Below, piece by piece: positions 8,053-12,600 of a stretch of DNA of 12,600 nt; position 1 is the first letter of the stretch; each line of letters opens with the position of its first letter. Source of the stretch: an uncultured Bacteroidales bacterium. GTDB lineage: Bacteria > Bacteroidota > Bacteroidia > Bacteroidales > UBA932. The stretch spans positions 1 through 12,600 of the forward strand of contig CAMFRR010000007.1 of NCBI GenBank assembly GCA_945982095.1, read 5' to 3'. The notes under the pieces were generated by a model. It had not been told where the DNA came from. It saw only the letters and a list, made by a program, of their open reading frames with translations, and searched no databases. A program made the translations under genes and the position numbers.

Positions 8053-8829
8053 ATGAGAACATTCAAGCGCTCATACTGGGCTCTGCCATATCTGATATTC
8101 ATGCTGCTGTTCGTGGCTCTGCCACTGGTGATGATAGCGGTGTACGCCTTTACGGACAGCAGCGGAGCTTTCACTCTGGCCAACTTCACCAGGTTCTTCA
8201 CTACAGCCGAAGACCTGCACACCTTCGCCTATTCCATTGAAATCTCCATCATCACCACCCTGCTCTGCCTGCTGCTGGGTTACCCTGCGGCGTGGATACT
8301 CAGCAATTCCAGCCTCAACCGCTCAAAAGTGACTGTGATGCTGTTCATACTCCCCATGTGGATAAACATGCTCATACGAACCTTGGCCACGGTGGCCCTT
8401 TTCGACTTTCTCAGGCTTCCGCTTGGAGAGGGTGCGCTGATTTTCGGTATGGTGTACAACTTCCTGCCTTTCATGATATATCCAATATACAACACACTGA
8501 ACAAGATGGACAAATCTCTTGTGGAAGCTGCTCAGGACCTGGGTGCCAGCCCGGTCAAGGTCTTCACCAAGATAACCCTGCCCCTTTCCAAGAGCGGAGT
8601 CATGAGCGGAATAATGATGGTGTCCATGCCCACAATATCCACCTTCGCCATTTCTGAGCTTCTCACGCTCAACAAAGTGAAACTGCTTGGCACCACCATA
8701 CAGGAAAATATCAACAACGGCATGTGGAACTATGGAGCTGCCATAGCACTTATAATGCTGGTAATCATAGGAATAACCACTCTCTTTTCTGAAGGGGAAA
8801 GGGAAAATGAAAGCGGAGGACTGCTATAA
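8053..8829 (+). CDS. potB: Polyamine ABC transporter permease PotB
   Basis: Inner-membrane permease of 258 residues, one half of the PotB/PotC channel. Six hydrophobic segments can be placed at about residues 11-31, 61-82, 95-113, 128-147, 183-203 and 227-245. The EAA loop that docks on PotA is clear at 158-177: EAAQDLGASPVKVFTKITLP. The order potA-potB-potC-potD and similarity to PotB (opening with LPYLIFMLLFVALPLVMIAVY) give the assignment. The start is 1 nt after the potA stop; the stop TAA overlaps the potC ATG (TAATG), so translation is probably coupled. Substrate specificity (spermidine, putrescine or both) cannot be read from the permease. Confidence 0.95.
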   Translation: MRTFKRSYWALPYLIFMLLFVALPLVMIAVYAFTDSSGAFTLANFTRFFTTAEDLHTFAYSIEISIITTLLCLLLGYPAAWILSNSSLNRSKVTVMLFILPMWINMLIRTLATVALFDFLRLPLGEGALIFGMVYNFLPFMIYPIYNTLNKMDKSLVEAAQDLGASPVKVFTKITLPLSKSGVMSGIMMVSMPTISTFAISELLTLNKVKLLGTTIQENINNGMWNYGAAIALIMLVIIGITTLFSEGERENESGGLL

Positions 8830-9617
8830 TGAAAAAATTTCTCGCCCAAAGCTACATATGGTTGCTGCTTGCAATGCTATATGCACCCATAATCATAATA
8901 GCAATCTACTCATTTACAGAGGCCAAGGTGCTGGGCAACTGGACCGGCTTCTCCCTTGAGCTGTACAAGAACGTATTCGGAGGCGGCCTGAACAGCTCAC
9001 TAATGAAGGCCATTCAGAACACCCTCAGCATAGGCATTCTGGCAGCCCTGCTCTCCACCATGCTGGGAACTGTGTCGGCCATAGGCATTCACAATCTCTA
9101 CGGACGCAAGCGCAAGGTGATGACCTTCCTCAACGACATCCCTATGCTCAACCCCGACATCATCACGGGTATTTCCCTTTTCATACTCTTCATCGCCGTG
9201 GGAGTGAGTCAGGGATACACCACCATTCTCATTGCACACGTATCTTTCTGCACCCCATATGTAATTCTGAGCATCCTGCCCAAACTCAGGCAGCTACCTG
9301 CGAACACCTATGAAGCGGCGCTGGACCTGGGGGCAACTCCCGCGCAGGCCATGCGAAAGATTATCATACCTCAGATCAAGCCCGGCATAATCTCAGGCTT
9401 CATCCTGGCCTTCACCCTATCAATAGATGATTTTGCCGTGACCCTCTTCACAAAAGGCAACGGCGGAATAGAAACCCTCTCCACATACATCTATGCCGAT
9501 GCGAGAAAGGGAGGCCTCACCCCTGAGATACGCCCTATAATGACCCTGATATTCATCACAGTACTCATACTGCTGATAATCATCAATATACGTTCAATGA
9601 AAAACACCAAGAAATGA
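8829..9617 (+). CDS. potC: Polyamine ABC transporter permease PotC
   Basis: Second inner-membrane permease, 262 residues. It has an N-terminal segment at about 8-29 (SYIWLLLAMLYAPIIIIAIY, typical of PotC). Further hydrophobic segments lie at about 65-87, 110-128, 132-150, 187-206 and 235-254. The EAA loop is at 161-183, YEAALDLGATPAQAMRKIII followed by PQI. The segment SIDDFAVTLFTKGNG (198-212) is a strong PotC-family marker. The ATG overlaps the potB stop, and the stop overlaps the potD start (ATGA), so translation is tightly coupled. A GGAGG at 8815-8819 lies 9 nt before the ATG and could help initiation, though it also encodes Gly-Gly in PotB. Confidence 0.95.
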   Translation: MKKFLAQSYIWLLLAMLYAPIIIIAIYSFTEAKVLGNWTGFSLELYKNVFGGGLNSSLMKAIQNTLSIGILAALLSTMLGTVSAIGIHNLYGRKRKVMTFLNDIPMLNPDIITGISLFILFIAVGVSQGYTTILIAHVSFCTPYVILSILPKLRQLPANTYEAALDLGATPAQAMRKIIIPQIKPGIISGFILAFTLSIDDFAVTLFTKGNGGIETLSTYIYADARKGGLTPEIRPIMTLIFITVLILLIIINIRSMKNTKK

Positions 9618-10909
9618 AAAGACTCCTTTCGCTGACTGCAGGACTCCTGTTGGGAGCCGCAGTGGCTGCGTTTGGCGCAGACAGAGAGCACATTCTGAAA
9701 ATCTACAACTGGGCTGACTATATAGACGAAGAACTGCTTGAAGAGTTCAAAGACTGGTATTACGAGCAAACGGGCGAGCAGGTGGAGATAATCTACCAGC
9801 TTTTCGACGTGAACGAAATCATGCTTTCTAAAATTGAGCTGGGCCACGAAGACTTTGATCTCGTGTGTCCTTCGGATTACATCATTGAAAGGATGATGCG
9901 TCAGGACCTGCTGCTGCCTATAGACAGGGACTTCGGCAACACTCCTGACTATACTTCACTTGTTGCCCCATACATCATAGAGAAGTTTAATGAAATTGAA
10001 GCTTACGGAAAGAACGCAAACGATTACTCTGTGGGCTATATGTGGGGTACCACTGGTCTGCTTTACAACAAGGCATATGTCAGCCAGGCCGAGGCCAAGA
10101 CCTGGGAAACTCTTAAGAATCCAAAATACAAGGGCAAGATATTCATTAAAGATGCTTTCAGAGATGTATATACGGCTCTAATCATAGCTCTTCACAAAGA
10201 CCAGATTGATTCCGGAGAGCTGGATCTCAAAACCATAAGCTTCAATGCCTCTGACGAATATATCGCCCTTGTGGAAGACTATCTCAACCAGGTGAAAGAC
10301 AATGTGTTGGGATGGGAAGCCGACTTCGGAAAGGAGGAAATGACCAAGGAGAAGGCCTGGATAAACCTCTCTTGGAGCGGTGACGCCGCCTGGGCAATAG
10401 AAGAAGCCGCTGAAGTGGGAGTGGACCTGGGGTATGAAGTGCCTGAGGAAGGCAGCATAGTGTGGTTTGACGGCTGGGTCATTCCTAAATATGCCAAGAA
10501 CGTGAAGGCCGCAAGATACTTCATCAATTTCCTCTGCATGCCACAGAACGCCATACGCAATATGGAGGAAATAGGCTATGTGAGCGCCATAGGAGGCCCT
10601 GAGATTCTTGAGGCTATGGAAGACAAGGACAGTTTCGAGCCTCTGGACGCAAGCTATTTCTTCTCCGAGAAAGATACTGCCGTATGCGTCAATCCTGTAT
10701 ATTACCCTGACGCCTTTACAATTGCCCATTGCGGCATGGAGCACGACAGTGGTGAAAGGACAGAAGAACTGCTCAAGATGTGGTCCCGCGTCAAGGGAGA
10801 CAATGCCGGAGTATTCACCTACGTTTTCATAGGTCTGGCAGTCATAGCTTTTGTAGCAATGTTCATAATGAACTCAGGAAAGAAAAAATCCAGAAAACGC
10901 CGCAGATAA
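9614..10909 (+). CDS. potD: Polyamine-binding protein PotD with C-terminal membrane anchor
   Basis: Periplasmic substrate-binding protein of 431 residues that delivers polyamines to PotBC. The N-terminus MKRLLSLTAGLLLGAAVAAFGA is a signal peptide without a lipobox. The mature start LKIYNWADYIDEELLEEF is the classic PotD opening, with Trp33 and Tyr36 expected in the ligand site. Other family marks are FDLVCPSDYIIERM (81-94), MWGTTGLLYN (143-152), KDAFRDVYTAL (179-189), NLSWSGDAAWA (251-261) and VWFDGWVIPKYAKN (283-296), where Trp284 and Asp286 match the E. coli pair that contacts the polyamine. Unlike E. coli PotD (about 350 residues), it ends with a hydrophobic segment at about 401-419 followed by NSGKKKSRKRRR. 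This predicts a C-terminal transmembrane anchor with the basic tail in the cytoplasm. The start overlaps potC by 4 nt. Confidence 0.95.
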   Translation: MKRLLSLTAGLLLGAAVAAFGADREHILKIYNWADYIDEELLEEFKDWYYEQTGEQVEIIYQLFDVNEIMLSKIELGHEDFDLVCPSDYIIERMMRQDLLLPIDRDFGNTPDYTSLVAPYIIEKFNEIEAYGKNANDYSVGYMWGTTGLLYNKAYVSQAEAKTWETLKNPKYKGKIFIKDAFRDVYTALIIALHKDQIDSGELDLKTISFNASDEYIALVEDYLNQVKDNVLGWEADFGKEEMTKEKAWINLSWSGDAAWAIEEAAEVGVDLGYEVPEEGSIVWFDGWVIPKYAKNVKAARYFINFLCMPQNAIRNMEEIGYVSAIGGPEILEAMEDKDSFEPLDASYFFSEKDTAVCVNPVYYPDAFTIAHCGMEHDSGERTEELLKMWSRVKGDNAGVFTYVFIGLAVIAFVAMFIMNSGKKKSRKRRR

Positions 10910-10972
10910 GCATGACCCACCAAGCAATCAGGCATATTGACGGCCATTTTGGCAACATATGTCCTAAAGCGC

Positions 10973-10978
10973 AGGAGG
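10973..10978 (+). promoter_or_regulatory. Shine-Dalgarno sequence deciding the gluQ start
   Basis: AGGAGG lies 5 nt before the ATG at 10984. Most genes in this window lack such a site, as is usual in Bacteroidetes. It supports 10984 over the in-frame ATG at 10912, which is 2 nt after the potD stop and would add 24 residues not typical of the family. Confidence 0.55.
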
Positions 10979-10983
10979 GAATA

Positions 10984-12021
10984 ATGGTAAAAGGCCGCTT
11001 TGCTCCCTCTCCTACAGGCAGGATGCACCTTGGAAATATCCTGAGCGCTTTCCTGTCATACCTCTCTGCCAAGAGTCAGGGAGGTCAATGGCTGTTGAGG
11101 ATTGAAGATCTCGACCAGGGACGGAGCAGGACTGAATTTGCCAGGCAATTGGAGGAAGACCTGCTGTGGCTGGGCCTGGAATGGGATGAAGGCGGTCTTG
11201 ACCACGCTGAATATTGCCAGAGCAAGAGGGGCGAGATATATGAGCATTACTGCAGCCTGCTGGCAGAACAGGGTCTTACATATCCCTGCTGGTGCAGCCG
11301 TGCTGACCTCATGGCTTCAAGTGCTCCCCACCAGAGTGACGGACGTGTGGTGTATGCAGGCACCTGCAGGCCACGCGAAGGCTTCGTGCCCGGAGAGAAC
11401 GGCGTGGGTTTCTATGCGGCAGACGGCTCATATAGGGACTGCTCACGCAAAGCTGCCACCAGAATAATAGTGCCGGACAGGGAAATCACAATCGTGGACA
11501 GGCATTACGGCCCTGTGTCCGAGAACCTTGCAAGAGACTGCGGAGACTTTATAATAAAACGTGCTGACGGCACTGCAGCTTATCAGCTTGCGGTAGTGGT
11601 GGATGACGCCCTAATGGGAGTTACAGAAGTGGTACGGGGCTGCGACCTGCTTCAAAGCGCGCCTCAACAGGCCTGGCTACATGAGACTCTGGGTTTTGAA
11701 GCTCCGGCATTTGCCCACCTTCCCCTGCTCTGCGCCCATGACGGACGCCGTCTTTGCAAACGTGACAAATCATTGGATATGGGAGAGTTGCGTAAGCGCT
11801 ATACGCCCGGGCAGATGCTTGGTCTGCTGGCACAGCTAAGCGGACTGATTCAAGGCTCTGACATAAGGCAGGGCAATGATTCGGGACATGGTCGTGATTC
11901 GAAGCAGGCTTCTGATTTGAAGCGTATTATTGATATGGATAATCCCCCATACATGAGCCTGGAGGAAATCATTCCAATTTTCAGCTGGTCTAAAGTTCCG
12001 CTCGACAATATTGTGCTTTAG
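10984..12021 (+). CDS. gluQ: Glutamyl-queuosine tRNA(Asp) synthetase
   Basis: Truncated GluRS paralogue of 345 residues that attaches glutamate to queuosine at position 34 of tRNA(Asp); it lacks the anticodon-binding domain of GluRS. The protein opens with GRFAPSPTGRMHLGN (4-18; HIGH-type HLGN at 15-18) and RIEDLD (39-44). The zinc site expected for this family is intact: Cys102, Cys104, Tyr124 and Cys128 in PCWCSR and YAGTCRP. Later marks are DFIIKRADGTAAYQLAVVVDD (188-208), the VVRGCDLL motif and KRDKSL (259-264), the YadB-type version of KMSKS. The C-terminus is longer than usual (E. coli about 300 residues) because a repeat-rich insert at 293-317 separates LLAQLSGLI from MSLEEIIPIFSWSKVP. 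It lies 74 nt after potD and could share its transcript. Confidence 0.93.
   Translation: MVKGRFAPSPTGRMHLGNILSAFLSYLSAKSQGGQWLLRIEDLDQGRSRTEFARQLEEDLLWLGLEWDEGGLDHAEYCQSKRGEIYEHYCSLLAEQGLTYPCWCSRADLMASSAPHQSDGRVVYAGTCRPREGFVPGENGVGFYAADGSYRDCSRKAATRIIVPDREITIVDRHYGPVSENLARDCGDFIIKRADGTAAYQLAVVVDDALMGVTEVVRGCDLLQSAPQQAWLHETLGFEAPAFAHLPLLCAHDGRRLCKRDKSLDMGELRKRYTPGQMLGLLAQLSGLIQGSDIRQGNDSGHGRDSKQASDLKRIIDMDNPPYMSLEEIIPIFSWSKVPLDNIVL
11860..11931 (+). repeat. Degenerate 18-bp (6-residue) tandem repeat inside gluQ
   Basis: Four consecutive 18-bp units encode DIRQGN, DSGHGR, DSKQAS and DLKRII, with Asp at residues 293, 299, 305, 311 and then 317. GATTCG or GATTTG recurs at exactly 18-bp spacing in the last three units. 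The repeat keeps the frame and adds a polar, probably disordered linker to the end of the synthetase. Its location is outside the catalytic motifs. Confidence 0.6.
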
Positions 12022-12057
12022 CTCAAGTGCCGCAAAGCTCAGAACCGCAATCAATCT

Positions 12058-12555
12058 TTACTTCGCGGGAGCCAATACGAAGCCCGGAGAAGTCCAGAGA
12101 CTGTCTGCGCTTATAAGACAGCCTTCCAAATCGGAGCGACTGCATATGAACTCCGAAGCCTCTTCCAAACCCACAACCATGCAATAGGTCGCCAAAGCGT
12201 CAGCCAAGGCCGAAGTGGGAGCCAATATGGTGGCACTCAAAAGATTATGCTTCACAGGAGCAGCCTTGCGAGGATCCACGGTATGTGAATATTTCACTCC
12301 GTCACGAATATAGAATTTGCGGTAATTCCCCGAAGTCACCACCCCACAGCTGCGTCCCGGCTCAATGCTGAAAATGCCCTGAAGCTTCTCCCCCGGATTC
12401 ATATTGCCATCCACAGGAGCATCAATGCCTATGCTCCAGCCTTTCCCCGCCGGATTCAATCCGCAGCAATATATCTCGCCGCCCACATCCACCAGCATGT
12501 CGGTAACCCCAAGGCCCTTGAGATAGCTTCCCACGAGATCTGCGCTATATCCCTG
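12058..12555 (-). CDS. apbE: FAD:protein FMN transferase (ApbE family), C-terminal 165 residues; 5' end lost at contig end
   Basis: C-terminal half of an ApbE-type flavin transferase. Full-length members covalently attach FMN to threonine residues of partner proteins such as RnfG/NqrC in the periplasm. Family marks in order are GYSADLVGSYL, MLVDVGGEIYCCG, GWSIGIDAPVD, CGVVTSGNYRKFYI, YSHTVDPRKAAPV and NLLSATILAPTSALADALAT, the last holding the Asp and Thr expected to bind magnesium. It ends with a typical WTSPGF strand. The usual DPxTG motif reads DPRKA. Genomic sequence ends at 12555: the open frame continues through 12556-12570 into adapter DNA, where the apparent start MYKRQ is an artefact. 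About half the gene, including signal peptide and FAD-binding N-terminal part, is missing. It converges with gluQ across 36 bp without an obvious terminator. Confidence 0.9.
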   Translation of the reverse strand, partial: QGYSADLVGSYLKGLGVTDMLVDVGGEIYCCGLNPAGKGWSIGIDAPVDGNMNPGEKLQGIFSIEPGRSCGVVTSGNYRKFYIRDGVKYSHTVDPRKAAPVKHNLLSATILAPTSALADALATYCMVVGLEEASEFICSRSDLEGCLISADSLWTSPGFVLAPAK

Positions 12556-12600
12556 CTGTCTCTTATACACATCTCCGAGCCCACGAGACGGACTCCTATC
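12556..12600 (+). other. Illumina Nextera adapter and i7 index contamination
   Basis: From 12556 the sequence reads CTGTCTCTTATACACATCT, the Nextera mosaic end. It continues with CCGAGCCCACGAGAC (12575-12589), the transposase read adapter. Then comes GGACTCCT (12590-12597), which matches the standard i7 index N705 as I recall it, and ATC, the first bases of the flow-cell adapter. This is library read-through kept in the assembly, not genomic DNA. Confidence 0.97.

Noticed and set aside
7083..8222. Long open frame (379 codons) on the minus strand opposite potA and potB
   Set aside because: It lies antisense to a clear PotA/PotB coding sequence, shows no recognisable domain, and its composition is that of a mirrored frame.
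10780..10983. Longer start for gluQ inside potD or at 10912
   Set aside because: The extension from 10780 lies within potD and has no family similarity; the ATG at 10912 is possible but lacks the AGGAGG that precedes 10984.
12015..12057. Possible terminator hairpin between gluQ and apbE (GCTTT paired with AAAGC)
   Set aside because: The stem is only 5 bp with an 11-13 nt loop and no U-tract, too weak to call.
12556..12570. ATG at 12570 as the start of the ApbE gene
   Set aside because: These codons come from the Nextera mosaic end; the true start lies beyond the contig.

Overview
The window looks like chromosomal DNA from a member of the Bacteroidetes, most likely order Bacteroidales. The evidence is: start codons mostly without Shine-Dalgarno sequences; upstream elements of the Bacteroidetes TAnnTTTG (-7) type placed 16-20 nt before ATG; small lipoproteins with short lipoboxes; an M28-type domain fused to a TonB C-terminal domain; and a PotA with an extended C-terminus. 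GC content is near one half by eye. No tRNA, rRNA, CRISPR array or insertion sequence was seen.

Minus-strand block, 1-3034: in transcription order, a SPOR-domain lipoprotein, an M28-peptidase-like/TonB_C fusion, and the 5' 388 codons of leuS, which runs off the left edge. The M28 domain has lost most of its metal ligands and its catalytic glutamates, so it is probably a pseudo-enzyme. A 57-bp divergent intergenic region (3035-3091) separates this block from the plus-strand genes and carries an inverted repeat made of two outward-facing TTTGCC elements.

Plus-strand block, 3092-12021: eight consecutive genes with almost no intergenic DNA. They are an SH3 plus DUF4015-type putative glycoside hydrolase, a PhoH-family ATPase, an outer-membrane beta-barrel protein, potA, potB, potC, potD and gluQ. 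The centre is a complete spermidine/putrescine-type ABC importer. Three things stand out. The barrel gene ends 4 nt before potA and encodes a strongly acidic and aromatic segment, so it is a candidate outer-membrane polyamine channel. PotA has a duplicated C-terminal regulatory domain. PotD carries a C-terminal membrane anchor in addition to its signal peptide. Together these suggest a polyamine uptake route spanning both membranes; the barrel's part in it is a hypothesis.

Right end: gluQ (glutamyl-queuosine tRNA(Asp) synthetase) carries an in-frame 18-bp degenerate tandem repeat. Converging on it is the 3' half of an ApbE-type FAD:protein FMN transferase. That gene is cut at 12555 by Illumina Nextera adapter and index sequence (12556-12600), so the last 45 bases are a library artefact and the window ends at a contig end.
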